Shown: in pieces, positions 53,634 to 64,000 of the stretch
How the letters are laid out: each line of letters starts with the position of its first letter
How positions within the stretch are numbered: position 1 is the first letter of the stretch
Assembly (NCBI RefSeq): GCF_010731795.1
Contig: NZ_AP022591.1
Coordinates: 2,170,001 to 2,234,000 of the forward strand
Source: Mycolicibacterium celeriflavum
Lineage (GTDB): Bacteria > Actinomycetota > Actinomycetes > Mycobacteriales > Mycobacteriaceae
DNA length: 64,000 bases
Reading direction: 5' to 3'
Notes under the pieces: generated by a model
The model's input: only the letters and a program-made list of their open reading frames with translations
The model's database searches: none
Told to the model about the DNA's origin: nothing
Position numbers and translations under genes: made by a program

Positions 53634-53663
53634 TTGACAAATGTCACCAATTGGTGGTGTACT
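53634..53663 (+). promoter_or_regulatory. MerR-like promoter with overlapping dyads before the SDR-diiron-monooxygenase operon
   Basis: TTGACA (53634-53639) resembles a -35 box. TGTACT (53658-53663) is a possible -10 box, 18 bases away, the long spacing typical of MerR-controlled promoters. The spacer carries a perfect 12-base palindrome CACCAATTGGTG (53645-53656). Overlapping it is the dyad TGACA-AA-TGTCA (53635-53646). The last gene of the operon encodes a MerR-type regulator that could bind here. Confidence 0.55.
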
Positions 53664-53679
53664 TCGACGGTGCTCAACG

Positions 53680-54525
53680 ATGCGCCGGCGGCGTGATGCC
53701 GTGAAACTCTTCGGGGACAGGCGAAGTCGCGATGCCGCGGCCGTCATCACCGGCGCAGGCAGCGGCATCGGTGCCGCCTTCGCCGTCGAGCTCGCCAACC
53801 GCGGTGGCCGGGTGGTGTGCAGCGACATCGACGAGGCGTCGGCCCGCTGCACCGCCGAGGCGATCGAAAACCGAGGTGGACAAGCGATAGCGGTGCGTTG
53901 CGACGTCACTCGCATCGACGACGTCACCGCGCTGGCCGACGAGGCGCAATCCTGGTTCGGCGGCCCACCGACCGTGGTGATCAACAACGCGGGCGTCGGC
54001 GCGGGCGGCCTGCCGATCGGCGAGACCGGCCTCGACGACTGGCGCTGGGTGCTCGACATCAACCTGTGGGGCCCGATCCACGGCTGCCACGTGTTCGCGC
54101 CGATCCTCAGAGACGCGGGCTATGGCGGCATCATCAACGTCGCCTCGGCCGCGGCCTTCGGTGCGGCGCCGGGGATGGCGGCCTACAACGTCAGCAAGGC
54201 CGGCGTGTTGTCGCTGTCGGAAACATTGGCCGCCGAACTGAGCGGTTCCGGTGTCAACGTGACCGCGCTGTGCCCGACGTTCGTCAAGACGAACATCGTC
54301 CAATCCGGCCGCATATCAGCGAAGTCCACCCAGTTGGCCGACCGGCTGATGCGATGGACCGGCTTCTCCCCCGACCGGGTGGCCCGCATGTGTCTGGACA
54401 CGCTCGATCGCGGCGGCCTGTACTGCATGCCGCAGCCGGACGCCCGAATCGGCTGGGGCATCAAACGATTCACCCCGACGGTGTACACCCGCGCCGTCGG
54501 CTTGACGACCCGCGTCACGAGCTAG
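53680..54525 (+). CDS. Short-chain dehydrogenase/reductase
   Basis: About 281 residues of a classical SDR. The NAD(P) motif is AVITGAGSGIGAAFAVEL, then CDVTRIDDVTAL, NNAGVGAGG, and the catalytic YNVSKAGVLSLSETLAAEL with the Tyr-x3-Lys pair. The Asp in CSDIDEAS suggests NAD rather than NADP. The start is uncertain: ATG 53641 lies inside the putative promoter, so ATG 53680 or GTG 53701 (VKLFGDRRSRD) is more likely. It is the first gene of a four-gene operon. Its stop codon is embedded in the ribosome binding site of the next gene. Confidence 0.85.
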   Translation: MRRRRDAVKLFGDRRSRDAAAVITGAGSGIGAAFAVELANRGGRVVCSDIDEASARCTAEAIENRGGQAIAVRCDVTRIDDVTALADEAQSWFGGPPTVVINNAGVGAGGLPIGETGLDDWRWVLDINLWGPIHGCHVFAPILRDAGYGGIINVASAAAFGAAPGMAAYNVSKAGVLSLSETLAAELSGSGVNVTALCPTFVKTNIVQSGRISAKSTQLADRLMRWTGFSPDRVARMCLDTLDRGGLYCMPQPDARIGWGIKRFTPTVYTRAVGLTTRVTS

Positions 54526-54534
54526 GAGGTTCCG

Positions 54535-55467
54535 ATGGCCACCAAGACCAAGATCGACATGGACGCGATGCTGGCCAAGATCAAGGACCGGCAGTGGGCG
54601 TTGGCCGACATCGATTGGGATGCTCCGGGTGCGGAGTTGATCACCGACGAGCAGCGGCCGAAGTTGAAGGCCTTCATGGCAGACCTGTGCTGGATCGAGA
54701 ACATCGGGGCACGCGGGTTCGCGGCGCTGGCCAAAAAGGCGCCGACGCCGACGATCGCGGAGATCTACCGCTACTTCCACGCCGAGGAGCAACGGCACGC
54801 CAATGCCGAACTGGCGCTGATGAAGCGGTGGGGCATGCTCGAAGACGGTGAGGTCCCCGAGCCCAACGTCAACATCCGGCTGGCCATCGACTGGCTGGAC
54901 CGGTGGGCGGACGACATGCCGCTGTCGCTGCTCGGCACGGTCATTCCGATGCTCGAGGTCGCCCTCGACGGTGCGCTGCTGAAGTTCCTGCTCGATGAGG
55001 TGCACGATCCCGTGTGCCACCGGGTGTTCGAGAAGATCAACAACGACGAATCCCGGCACCTCGTGGTCGATTTCGAAGTGCTCGACATGATCGGCCATGC
55101 CAGGATCCGGCGGTTGCTGATCGACTTCATCGGCCACAACGCCACCCCGGGTCTGATCATCGGCGCGGTCATGGGTGCACCGCTGATCAACAGGATCCGC
55201 AACGAGATCGTCGCCATGGGTATGGAACCGGAGCGGCTGTACCGGGCGGTGAAGAGGTTCAAGGAACTGGGCGACCGCGGCGAGTACACCAACCGGGTGC
55301 CGACATACCGCTTCCTGCGGCGCTACGCCGGTGTCGTCACCAACCCGCGCCACCCCTATCACCTCCTGGCCAACTCCATGGTGTGGATCTCCGACCGGTA
55401 TCCGAGGCCGTTGCTGCCGTCGGTGCCGAGCTGGGTCAAAGAGGTCACCCACGAGCCGGCGGCCTGA
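54535..55467 (+). CDS. Ferritin-like diiron protein (metal-dependent hydrolase/oxygenase type)
   Basis: A 310-residue helical protein with two EExxH-like iron-binding elements: YFHAEEQRHANAELALMKRWG (about residues 79-99) and FEKINNDESRHLVVDFEVLDM (about 163-183). Further acidic residues lie in VIPMLEVALDGALLKFLLDE. This pattern fits the ferritin-like oxygenase/oxidase superfamily; the reaction is unknown. An AGGAGG lies five bases before ATG 54535 and overlaps the previous stop. It is followed at one base by the monooxygenase gene. Confidence 0.8.
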   Translation: MATKTKIDMDAMLAKIKDRQWALADIDWDAPGAELITDEQRPKLKAFMADLCWIENIGARGFAALAKKAPTPTIAEIYRYFHAEEQRHANAELALMKRWGMLEDGEVPEPNVNIRLAIDWLDRWADDMPLSLLGTVIPMLEVALDGALLKFLLDEVHDPVCHRVFEKINNDESRHLVVDFEVLDMIGHARIRRLLIDFIGHNATPGLIIGAVMGAPLINRIRNEIVAMGMEPERLYRAVKRFKELGDRGEYTNRVPTYRFLRRYAGVVTNPRHPYHLLANSMVWISDRYPRPLLPSVPSWVKEVTHEPAA

Positions 55468-55468
55468 C

Positions 55469-56953
55469 ATGGACGTCCACGACACGCTGATCGTCGGTGC
55501 CGGGTTCACCGGCATCGGCGCGGCGATCAAGCTCTCCGAGGCCGGCGTCGACGACTTCGTCATCCTCGAACGCGGCGACCGGGTCGGCGGCACATGGCGC
55601 GACAACACCTATCCCGGTGCGGCATGCGACATTCCGTCGCTGCTGTACTCGTTCTCGTTCGCCGGGAATCCCAACTGGTCGCGGTCCTACTCGCCGGGCG
55701 AGGAGATCCGCGCGCACATCGAGGACATGGTCGACGATTTCGGACTTCGCCACCGCATCCGGTTCGGCGTCGAGGTGAACGGCCTGCAATTCAGTGAGGC
55801 CGATGGGGTGTGGACGGTGAAAGCCAAGGGCCGAAAACGCTTTCGGGCGCGCACCGTGGTCCTGGCGTCGGGGCCGTTACCGGATCACAAGTGGCCCGAC
55901 ATCCGCGGCCTCGACAGCTACCGGGGTCACAAGATCCACAGTGCGCGCTGGGATCACGACTACGACTTCGCCGGCAAGCGGGTGGCCGTCGTCGGCACGG
56001 GCGCCAGCGCGGTGCAGATCGTGCCCGAACTGGTGAAGCGCGCCGACTTCGTCAAGGTCTTCCAGCGCACGCCGGGCTGGGTGCTGCCCCGGCTGGACAT
56101 CGCCACACCGGCTGCCGCTCAGACCTTGTTCGCGAAAGTCCCTGCGGTGCAGGAGATCGCGCGCCAAGCGTTGTTCTGGGGTCATGAGCTCACCGCGACC
56201 GCACTGGTGTGGGACACCCCGCTCACCGGGCTGGTCGCCCAACTCGGCAAGGCGCATCTGCGGCTACAGGTCAAAGATCCGTGGCTGCGCCGCCAGCTCA
56301 CACCCGATTTCACCCCGGGCTGCAAGCGGATGTTGATGTCCAGTGACTACTACCCGGCGCTGCAACGGGACAACTGCAAGCTCATCGACTGGCCGATCGC
56401 GACCATGAGCCCGGTCGGCATCCGCACCAGCGACGGGGTCGAACACCACCTGGACTGCGTGGTTTTCGCCACCGGTTACGACGTCCATCTGACCGGACCG
56501 CCGTTTCCGGTGACCGGTATCGGTGGCCGCAAGCTGAGCGAGGACTGGGCCGGCGGCGCACAGGCCTACAAGAGCGTCAACGCGCACGGCTACCCGAACC
56601 TGTTCTTCATGACGGGTCCGAACTCCGGTCCGGGCCACAACTCGCTGCTGGTGTACGTCGAAGGGCAACTCGACTACACCGTGCGGGCAATCACCACCAT
56701 TCTCCGTGAACGACTGCGCTATCTCGACGTACGTGAGGACGTTCAGCGGCGCTACAACGAACGCATCCAGAAGCGGCTGACCAAGACCACCTGGATGTCG
56801 GGTTGCAGCAGTTGGTACCTGACGGCCGACGGTTTCAACGCGTCGATGTACCCGGGCTTCGCCACCCAGTATCTTCGACAGATGCGGGACTTCCGGCGCG
56901 ACGACTACGTCGCTGTAGCGCGCGACGTCTACGCGGTCACCACACCGGCCTGA
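55469..56953 (+). CDS. Flavin-containing (Baeyer-Villiger type) monooxygenase
   Basis: A 494-residue NAD(P)H-dependent FAD monooxygenase. FAD motif LIVGAGFTGIGAAIKLSEAG (about 7-26), then GDRVGGTWRDNTYPGAACD with the BVMO-typical GTW and YPGAACD. The NADPH motif VAVVGTGASAVQIVPEL follows (about 172). The fingerprint region reads YRGHKIHSARWDHDYD, close to FxGxxxHxxxW. Members oxidise ketones to esters or act on sulfur or nitrogen. The C-terminal MTGPNSGPGHNSLLVYVEGQ is standard. It starts one base after the diiron gene. Confidence 0.9.
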   Translation: MDVHDTLIVGAGFTGIGAAIKLSEAGVDDFVILERGDRVGGTWRDNTYPGAACDIPSLLYSFSFAGNPNWSRSYSPGEEIRAHIEDMVDDFGLRHRIRFGVEVNGLQFSEADGVWTVKAKGRKRFRARTVVLASGPLPDHKWPDIRGLDSYRGHKIHSARWDHDYDFAGKRVAVVGTGASAVQIVPELVKRADFVKVFQRTPGWVLPRLDIATPAAAQTLFAKVPAVQEIARQALFWGHELTATALVWDTPLTGLVAQLGKAHLRLQVKDPWLRRQLTPDFTPGCKRMLMSSDYYPALQRDNCKLIDWPIATMSPVGIRTSDGVEHHLDCVVFATGYDVHLTGPPFPVTGIGGRKLSEDWAGGAQAYKSVNAHGYPNLFFMTGPNSGPGHNSLLVYVEGQLDYTVRAITTILRERLRYLDVREDVQRRYNERIQKRLTKTTWMSGCSSWYLTADGFNASMYPGFATQYLRQMRDFRRDDYVAVARDVYAVTTPA

Positions 56954-56954
56954 A

Positions 56955-57854
56955 ATGACAGGACGGCAGCCGCGACCGCCGGCGGGACCGATCTCGGCGA
57001 TTCTCAACGGGCTTCGGCGAGCGGACAAACGGGTGCGCCGCGGTTCCCGCGATGTGGTCGCGACGGCGGTTTCGCAGCTGTTCGACGCCGCCGTGCAACC
57101 CCACGGCGTCGAGGAGTCGGGCGAGTACCGCATCGAGGAGCTCGCCCGGTTGGCCGGCACCACTACCCGCAACATCCGGGTGTACCGCGACCGGGGCCTG
57201 CTGCACCCGCCGCTGCGGGTCGGCCGGATCGCGCTGTTCAACGACACCCACCTGACCCGGTTGCGGCTGATCACGTCGCTGCTGGACCGCGGCTACAACA
57301 TCTCCCACGTGCGCGAGATGTTGTCCGCGTGGGAACAGGGCAAGGGCGTCGGCGAGATCCTCGGGCTCGAATCGGCGATCGCGGGCAGCTGGGCGACGGA
57401 GAAGCCCGAGCGGATGAGCGTCGCCGACGCCAGGCGGCTGGTCGACGACGATCCCGGTTTCGACCGGATGGTCGGTCTCGGCGTGATCAAGCTGGAGGAT
57501 GGTGAGGCCGTCATCGTTCGGCCCAAGCTGATCGAGGCGTTCAACGACATCCGCCAATACGGCGTGGGCACCGACAAGCTCATCGACCTGCACGAGCGGA
57601 TCGGCCCGCTGATCGACCAGATCAGCGGCATCCTGGTGCAGGCGGGCATCGAGGAAGTGCTGCACCGCATCAACCCGGGCGCCGCGCTGCCGCCCGACAC
57701 CGAGATCGCCGAACTGATCACCATGCTCGTGCGGTTCCGCACCCAGGCGGTGTCGGCGGTGTCGGCGACCCTGGCCTTCTCGATCGAGTCGACGATCGAG
57801 TCGCTGGTCGGTGAGATCCTCGGGGACGTCATCGACAAAGACTCGGGCGCTTGA
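56955..57854 (+). CDS. MerR-family transcriptional regulator
   Basis: A 299-residue regulator with an N-terminal extension of about 55 residues rich in Arg. The MerR winged helix is YRIEELARLAGTTTRNIRVY, RDRGLLHPPLRVGRIALFND, then RLRLITSLLDRGYNISHVREML (about 56-125). The C-terminal 170 residues are helical and lack the metal-binding cysteines of classic MerR, so an organic ligand is likelier. It begins one base after the monooxygenase stop, so it is co-transcribed. It may regulate the operon through the dyads at 53634-53663. Confidence 0.87.
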   Translation: MTGRQPRPPAGPISAILNGLRRADKRVRRGSRDVVATAVSQLFDAAVQPHGVEESGEYRIEELARLAGTTTRNIRVYRDRGLLHPPLRVGRIALFNDTHLTRLRLITSLLDRGYNISHVREMLSAWEQGKGVGEILGLESAIAGSWATEKPERMSVADARRLVDDDPGFDRMVGLGVIKLEDGEAVIVRPKLIEAFNDIRQYGVGTDKLIDLHERIGPLIDQISGILVQAGIEEVLHRINPGAALPPDTEIAELITMLVRFRTQAVSAVSATLAFSIESTIESLVGEILGDVIDKDSGA

Positions 57855-59447
<1,593 letters not shown>

Positions 59448-59510
59448 CGGGCCAGTCTAGTTGGCGGTCTCGAGGTCACCCGTGCAGTGCGGCGAGCGGG
59501 CGGATGGAGG

Positions 59511-59879
59511 TCACATGCCGTAGGACATACCACCCGCGACGGCGATGATCCCGTAGATGACGATGACGATCACGCCGGCGATCGCACCCCAGATGGCCCA
59601 CTTCTTCGCGTCGTCGGACGCCTTCTGCGCCTGCGCGTACTGCCCCTGCGCCCACAACCCGGACACCTTGCTGGCGTACACGATCGACACGATGCCAAAC
59701 GGCAAGCAGCACAACACCGTGACGAGGATTCCCCACACGAGGTTGCTCTCAGGCTGCTGCGCGGGAACACCGCCGGGCGGCGGCCCGTACCCCTGCGGCG
59801 GCGGGGGCGGAGGCGGAGGGTCGACCGCGTGATCGGCACCCCTGGGGACCTTCGCTGCAGTAAGTTCCTCGATGCGCAA
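59511..59879 (-). CDS. CD225/dispanin-like small membrane protein
   Basis: 122 residues. A Pro-rich N-terminus ([19 protein letters not shown], about 19-37) precedes the CD225 core: [20 protein letters not shown] (membrane helix 1), then [38 protein letters not shown] (helix 2). Actinobacterial dispanins are common and unassigned. ATG 59879 is the only clear start. It stands two bases from the earliest possible start of the divergent HAD gene, leaving almost no room for separate promoters. Confidence 0.8.
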   Translation of the reverse strand: MRIEELTAAKVPRGADHAVDPPPPPPPPQGYGPPPGGVPAQQPESNLVWGILVTVLCCLPFGIVSIVYASKVSGLWAQGQYAQAQKASDDAKKWAIWGAIAGVIVIVIYGIIAVAGGMSYGM

Positions 59880-59911
59880 GCATGTCCGCGCGCGATAACG
59901 GGAATGGGTTA

Positions 59912-60679
59912 ATGGTGCCTGGAACCGAAGAGCTGACGGAAAAGCTTGGTCTGCCCGCCGGGATCCGCGCGGTGCTGTTCGACCTCGACGGCGTGCTCAC
60001 GGACACCGCGAGCGTGCACAAAAAGGCGTGGAAGTCGATGTTCGACGACTTCCTTCGACAGTGGGCCGAGCGCACCGGCGAGGTGTTCACGCCGTTCGAC
60101 GTCCAGACCGACTATCTGAGCTACGTCGACGGCAAGAAGCGGGAGGACGGCGTGCGGTCGTTCCTGTTCAGCCGGGACATCGAGGTGCCTGACGGTAACC
60201 CCGATGACGGGCCCGAGCGCGAGACCGTGTTCGGGCTGGGTAACCGGAAGAACGAGATGTTCCAGCACGTTCTGCAGACCGACGGTGTCGAGGTGTTCGA
60301 GGGATCGCGCCGCTACCTGGAGGCGGCCGCGAACGCCGGACTGGGGATCGCGGTGGTCTCCTCAAGCGCGAACACGCGCGAGGTACTCGAATTGACCGGG
60401 CTAGCGCAATACGTGCGACACCGGGTGGACGGTGTCGTGCTGCGTGAGGAGAACATCGCGGGAAAGCCCGCACCGGATTCGTTCCTGCGTGCAGCGGAAC
60501 TTCTCGGCGTCGAACCCGCTCACGGCGCCGTGTTCGAAGACGCGCTGTCAGGCGTGGCGGCGGGACGGGCCGGCCACTTCGGTCTGGTCGTCGGCGTCGA
60601 CCGGGTGGGGCAGGCAGAAGCGTTGCGACGCAACGGAGCCGATGTCGTGGTGTCCGACCTGGCGGAGTTGCTCGCATGA
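59912..60679 (+). CDS. HAD-superfamily beta-phosphoglucomutase-like hydrolase (Rv3400-like)
   Basis: About 255 residues. Motif 1 is [14 protein letters not shown] with nucleophile D24 and acid D26. The cap domain follows ([31 protein letters not shown]). [13 protein letters not shown] is motif 2, [16 protein letters not shown] motif 3 and [15 protein letters not shown] motif 4. The YVDGKKR.DGV cap motif is shared with beta-phosphoglucomutases that work with maltose or trehalose phosphorylases. The next gene (GH65) overlaps its stop by ATGA. I prefer ATG 59912; ATG 59882 would nearly touch the divergent gene. Confidence 0.9.
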   Translation: MVPGTEELTEKLGLPAGIRAVLFDLDGVLTDTASVHKKAWKSMFDDFLRQWAERTGEVFTPFDVQTDYLSYVDGKKREDGVRSFLFSRDIEVPDGNPDDGPERETVFGLGNRKNEMFQHVLQTDGVEVFEGSRRYLEAAANAGLGIAVVSSSANTREVLELTGLAQYVRHRVDGVVLREENIAGKPAPDSFLRAAELLGVEPAHGAVFEDALSGVAAGRAGHFGLVVGVDRVGQAEALRRNGADVVVSDLAELLA

Positions 60680-63033
60680 CGTTCAACGACGATGTTTTCC
60701 CCGTCGAGCCGTGGCAGGTGCGGGAGACGTCGCTCGACCTCGACATGCTCGCGCAGTCGGAGTCGCTGTTCGCGCTGTCGAACGGTCACATCGGATTGCG
60801 CGGAAATCTCGACGAAGGTGAACCTCACGCGCTACCGGGCACATACCTGAACTCGTTCTACGAGTGCCGACCCCTGCCGTACGCCGAGGCGGGATTCGGC
60901 TACCCCGAGGACGGGCAGACCGTCGTCAACGTCACCAACGGCAAGCTGGTGCGGCTGCTGGTCGACGACGAACCGTTCGACGTGCGCTACGGCGCGCTGC
61001 ACGAACACGAACGCGTACTCGATCTGCGGGCAGGCACCCTGACGCGCATCGCGCTCTGGGAGTCACCGGCGGGCAAGAAGGTCAAAGTCGTTTCCACGCG
61101 CGTGGTTTCGCTCACTCAACGCAGTGTCGCCGCCATCGAGTACGTCGTCGAGGCGGTAGACGAATTCGCGCGGGTGACTTTGCAATCTGAACTCGTCGCC
61201 AACGAGGAGTTGCCGCCCTCGTCGAAGGACCCGCGGGTGTCGGCCGTCCTCGAGAAGCCGTTGGACCCGGTGCAGCACGAACACTCCGACCGCGGCGCCA
61301 TCCTGCTGCACCGCACCCGGGGCAGCAACCTGATGATGGCCGCGGCGATGGACCACGACATCGAGGTCCCGGGCCGTTTCGAGGTCGATACCGGTGCGGG
61401 CCTGGACTGGGCCAACACCACGGTGATCTGTGGGTTGCGGCCGGGCCAGCAGCTGCGAATCGTCAAGTACCTGGCTTACGGGTGGTCAAGCCTGCGGTCG
61501 CGGCCGGCCCTGCGTGACCAGGCTGCCGCCGCGCTCAGCAGCGCCCGGTACACCGGCTGGCGAGGTCTGCTCGATGCGCAGCGCGCGTATCTCGACGATT
61601 TCTGGGACGGCGCCGACGTCGAGGTGGAGGGCGACCCCGACTGCCAGCAGGCGGTGCGCTTCGGGCTTTTCCATGTGTTGCAGGCCAGCGCCCGCGCCGA
61701 GCGCCGGGCGATTCCCGGCAAAGGACTGACAGGAACGGGTTACGACGGCCACGCCTTCTGGGACACCGAGGGTTATGTCCTTCCGGTGCTGACCTACACC
61801 CATCCGAAGGGGGCGGCCGACGCGTTGCGTTGGCGCGCGTCGATCCTCCCGCTCGCCAAGAAACGGGCGGCTCAACTCGATCTCGAAGGTGCCGCATACC
61901 CGTGGCGCACGATCCGCGGCGAGGAGTGCTCGGCGTACTGGCCGGCGGGCACCGCCGGATTTCACGTCAACGCCGACATCGCGATGGCGTTCGAGCGGTA
62001 CCGGATCGTGACAGGCGACCACTCCCTGGAAGCCGAATGTGGACTCAACGTGCTCATCGAGACGGCCAGGCTGTGGCGGTCGCTCGGGCATCACGACCGA
62101 CACGGAGTCTGGCATGTCGACGGTGTGACAGGGCCGGACGAGTACACCGCGGTGGTGCGCGACAACGTGTTCACCAACTTGATGGCCGCGGCCAACCTGC
62201 GGGCAGCCGCCGACGCCTGCGCGCGCAACGTGGACGCGGCCCACGCCGCGGGCGTCAGCACCGAGGAGATGGCCGCTTGGCGCCACGCCGCCGATTCCGC
62301 GCACATTCCGTTCGACGAGGAGTTGGGTGTACACCCCCAGTGCGACGGTTTCACCACGCTTCGCGAGTGGGACTTCACGAGCAACACGATCTACCCACTG
62401 CTGATGCACGAGCCCTACGTCCGGCTCTATCCGGCTCAGGTGATCAAGCAAGCCGACCTGGTGCTGGCGATGCACCTACAGGGCCACGCGTTCACCGCCG
62501 AGCAGAAGGCCCGCAACGTCGACTACTACGAACGGCGCACGACCAGGGATTCGTCGTTGTCGGCGTGCACACAAGCGGTGATGTGCGCCGACGTCGGTCA
62601 TCTCGAACTCGCCCACGACTACACCTACGAAGCCGCGATGATCGACCTGCGGGACCTGCACCACAACACCCGCGACGGCCTGCACATGGCCTCGCTCGCC
62701 GGAGCGTGGACCGCGCTGGTGGCCGGCTTCGGCGGGTTACGTGACGACGAAGGGGTGCTGTCGCTGGACCCGAGGCTGCCCGACGGCATCTCGTGTCTGC
62801 GATTCCGCTTGCGGTGGCGGAACTTTCGGCTGACCGTCGACGTGAACCACGACGACGTCACTTATGCACTTCGCGACGGCCCGCACACCTCGCTGCGGAT
62901 CCGCCACGCCGGCGAGGACCTGGAGCTTTCGACCCAGGAGCCGACGACCGTGGCGGTCCACCGGTGCGAGCCGTTGCTGCCGACGCCGCAGCAGCCGCTG
63001 GGCCGGGAGCCTCTGCGCCGGCGTCGGGTGTAG
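60676..63033 (+). CDS. Glycoside hydrolase family 65 protein (Rv3401-like disaccharide phosphorylase)
   Basis: A 785-residue GH65 enzyme, the family that phosphorolyses maltose, trehalose or kojibiose. The N-terminal beta-sandwich has [20 protein letters not shown]. The catalytic barrel has [20 protein letters not shown] and the general acid E489 in [17 protein letters not shown]. Phosphate and sugar contacts appear in [15 protein letters not shown]. The presence of the phosphate-type motif and the partner beta-phosphoglucomutase supports phosphorylase rather than hydrolase activity, producing beta-glucose 1-phosphate. The start is ATG 60676, overlapping the previous stop. Confidence 0.92.
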   Translation: MTFNDDVFPVEPWQVRETSLDLDMLAQSESLFALSNGHIGLRGNLDEGEPHALPGTYLNSFYECRPLPYAEAGFGYPEDGQTVVNVTNGKLVRLLVDDEPFDVRYGALHEHERVLDLRAGTLTRIALWESPAGKKVKVVSTRVVSLTQRSVAAIEYVVEAVDEFARVTLQSELVANEELPPSSKDPRVSAVLEKPLDPVQHEHSDRGAILLHRTRGSNLMMAAAMDHDIEVPGRFEVDTGAGLDWANTTVICGLRPGQQLRIVKYLAYGWSSLRSRPALRDQAAAALSSARYTGWRGLLDAQRAYLDDFWDGADVEVEGDPDCQQAVRFGLFHVLQASARAERRAIPGKGLTGTGYDGHAFWDTEGYVLPVLTYTHPKGAADALRWRASILPLAKKRAAQLDLEGAAYPWRTIRGEECSAYWPAGTAGFHVNADIAMAFERYRIVTGDHSLEAECGLNVLIETARLWRSLGHHDRHGVWHVDGVTGPDEYTAVVRDNVFTNLMAAANLRAAADACARNVDAAHAAGVSTEEMAAWRHAADSAHIPFDEELGVHPQCDGFTTLREWDFTSNTIYPLLMHEPYVRLYPAQVIKQADLVLAMHLQGHAFTAEQKARNVDYYERRTTRDSSLSACTQAVMCADVGHLELAHDYTYEAAMIDLRDLHHNTRDGLHMASLAGAWTALVAGFGGLRDDEGVLSLDPRLPDGISCLRFRLRWRNFRLTVDVNHDDVTYALRDGPHTSLRIRHAGEDLELSTQEPTTVAVHRCEPLLPTPQQPLGREPLRRRRV

Positions 63034-63035
63034 CG

Positions 63036-63695
63036 CTAAGCCATCTGCTTGTGCACCGGCAGACCACCGGTCGCCTCGAACACCACGCGCCTGCCGATCT
63101 CCACGGCGTGGTCGGCGAAGCGTTCGTAGTAGCGGCCGAGCAACGCGACGTCGACCGCGGAACACACCCCGTCCTGCCACTTGTGGTCCATCAGCAACGT
63201 GAACAGGTGCCGATGCTCGGCGTCGACGGCGTCGTCCTCGTCGCGCAACCGCGCCGCCTTCTCGGGATCGCGCGACATCAGTACCTCCTGTGCCGACTTC
63301 GCGAGTTCCACCGCCCGCTCCCCCATCTCGGCGAAGCTCGCCCGCACGTCGGCCGGCAACGCGCAGTCCGGGTGGCGCAACCGCGAGATCCCGGCAACGT
63401 GAACGGCCAGCGCACCCATCCGGTCGATGTCGGCGGCGACGTGGATGGAGCCGACCACCGTGCGCAGCTCACTCGCGACGGGTTGCTGCAGCGCGAGAAT
63501 CCGCAGCGCAGCTTCCTCCGTCCGCCGATTCAGCGCGACGATGTGCTCATGGTCGGCGATGACCTGCTCGGCCAGCGACAGGTCGGCCTCGAGCAGCGCC
63601 TGGGTCGCGCGTTCCATCGCACTGACCGCCAGCCCGCACATCTGCCCCAGTTGGGCGCACAGCCCGGTCAATTGCTCGTGATACGCGGTCCGCAT
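63036..63695 (-). CDS. phoU: PhoU-family phosphate signalling regulator
   Basis: A 219-residue protein with two three-helix PhoU repeats (about 15-105 and 115-210). Each has a metal-binding acidic motif: the first includes [30 protein letters not shown] and [19 protein letters not shown], the second [18 protein letters not shown] and [18 protein letters not shown]. It should link Pst phosphate uptake to PhoR signalling. M. tuberculosis has two such genes (phoY1, phoY2) but neither in this synteny block, as far as I recall. Start ATG 63695. Confidence 0.93.
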   Translation of the reverse strand: MRTAYHEQLTGLCAQLGQMCGLAVSAMERATQALLEADLSLAEQVIADHEHIVALNRRTEEAALRILALQQPVASELRTVVGSIHVAADIDRMGALAVHVAGISRLRHPDCALPADVRASFAEMGERAVELAKSAQEVLMSRDPEKAARLRDEDDAVDAEHRHLFTLLMDHKWQDGVCSAVDVALLGRYYERFADHAVEIGRRVVFEATGGLPVHKQMA

Positions 63696-63744
63696 CGCGA
63701 CTCTCCTCCCTCAGAGGATGTCAGGTACCCCTATCGGCGAGCTT

Positions 63745-64000
63745 TCAACCAGCCGAGCTGACCGGCTCGATCGGCAGCCGCCGCAGCGCCGCCGGCGCGT
63801 CTGCGGGGACGACCGGGTGTTCCGGCGGTACAGGCGCCAACCGCCGGTACGGCAGGCCCTGCTCCGGCCGAAGGTCCTGCTGCCCCTTGTTCGGCCACAG
63901 CGACGTCGCGCGTTCGGCTTGGGCGGTGATCGAAAGTGACGGATTCACACCGAGATTCGCGGAGATCGCCGCCCCGTCGTGCACCGACAACGTCGGATAG
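63745..64000 (-). CDS. choD: GMC oxidoreductase (cholesterol oxidase-like), C-terminal part cut by window edge
   Basis: The last 84 codons of a GMC-type FAD oxidoreductase. The sequence YPTLSVHDGAAISANLGVNP with SLSITAQAERATSLWPNKG is the conserved C-terminal FAD-side motif carrying the Asn-Pro pair. The tail PYRRLAPVPPEHPVVPADAP ends RRLPIEPVSSAG as in mycobacterial ChoD. The gene reads into the window from the right. Catalytic His and Asn residues lie in this region (N in NLGVNP). Which sterol it oxidises in vivo is unclear in mycobacteria. Confidence 0.85.
   Translation of the reverse strand, partial: YPTLSVHDGAAISANLGVNPSLSITAQAERATSLWPNKGQQDLRPEQGLPYRRLAPVPPEHPVVPADAPAALRRLPIEPVSSAG

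Overview
The window reads as chromosome of a mycobacterium, probably a rapid grower (Mycolicibacterium type). The DNA is GC-rich with dense genes and many GTG starts. The genes keep the order of the M. tuberculosis H37Rv block from trpS (Rv3336c) to choD (Rv3409c): trpS, icd, metC-metX-methyltransferase, DUF3017-folD, the mfpA conservon, trmL, nitroreductase, dnaE2, htdY, acrA1, iunH, imuB-imuA', guaA, beta-phosphoglucomutase-like, GH65 and choD. These Rv assignments come from memory of the families, not from a search.

Layout. 1-135 is the 5' end of trpS, with an intact IS1182-type element (about 1.76 kb) directly upstream. 1943-7302 holds ndh, xthA, an alpha/beta hydrolase and monomeric icd. 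7548-10926 is a methionine operon (metC, metX, methyltransferase) behind a SAM-IV-type riboswitch. 10927-14503 is an accessory patch: a decayed hydrolase, a small secreted Cys protein, an 800-base gene-poor stretch, a SpoIIAA-like gene and a Phd/zeta-type toxin-antitoxin pair whose toxin has only a CTG start. 14603-23794 holds a ZIP transporter, DUF3017-folD, an ene-reductase-like flavoprotein, a secreted protein, an FHA-ABC transporter, an amidohydrolase and a DUF222/HNH protein. 23881-28526 is the five-gene conservon (sensor kinase, roadblock, DUF742, GTPase, pentapeptide protein MfpA). 28769-39747 holds small enzymes and two catabolic blocks: an amine-oxidase-like flavoprotein divergent from a TetR gene, and a PucR, NTF2-like, FadD17-like, KstD-like operon.

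39759-53498 contains both halves of the damage-inducible mutagenesis machinery. dnaE2 and imuA'-imuB each have an SOS box at the promoter. Between them lie a histidine phosphatase, a phosphoribosyltransferase-erythromycin esterase fusion, a universal stress protein, htdY, acrA1 and iunH. 53680-57854 is a tightly packed SDR, diiron protein, Baeyer-Villiger-type monooxygenase and MerR operon sitting between imuA' and guaA. It is preceded by a MerR-like promoter with dyads. The window ends with guaA, a CD225-like membrane protein, the HAD phosphatase-GH65 pair, phoU and the 3' end of choD.

The best leads for new biology are the SDR-diiron-BVMO-MerR operon and its operator, a 10-base motif shared between that promoter and the TetR/flavoprotein promoter 21 kb away, and the non-canonical start of the zeta-like toxin. 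I saw no tRNA, rRNA, CRISPR array or prophage.
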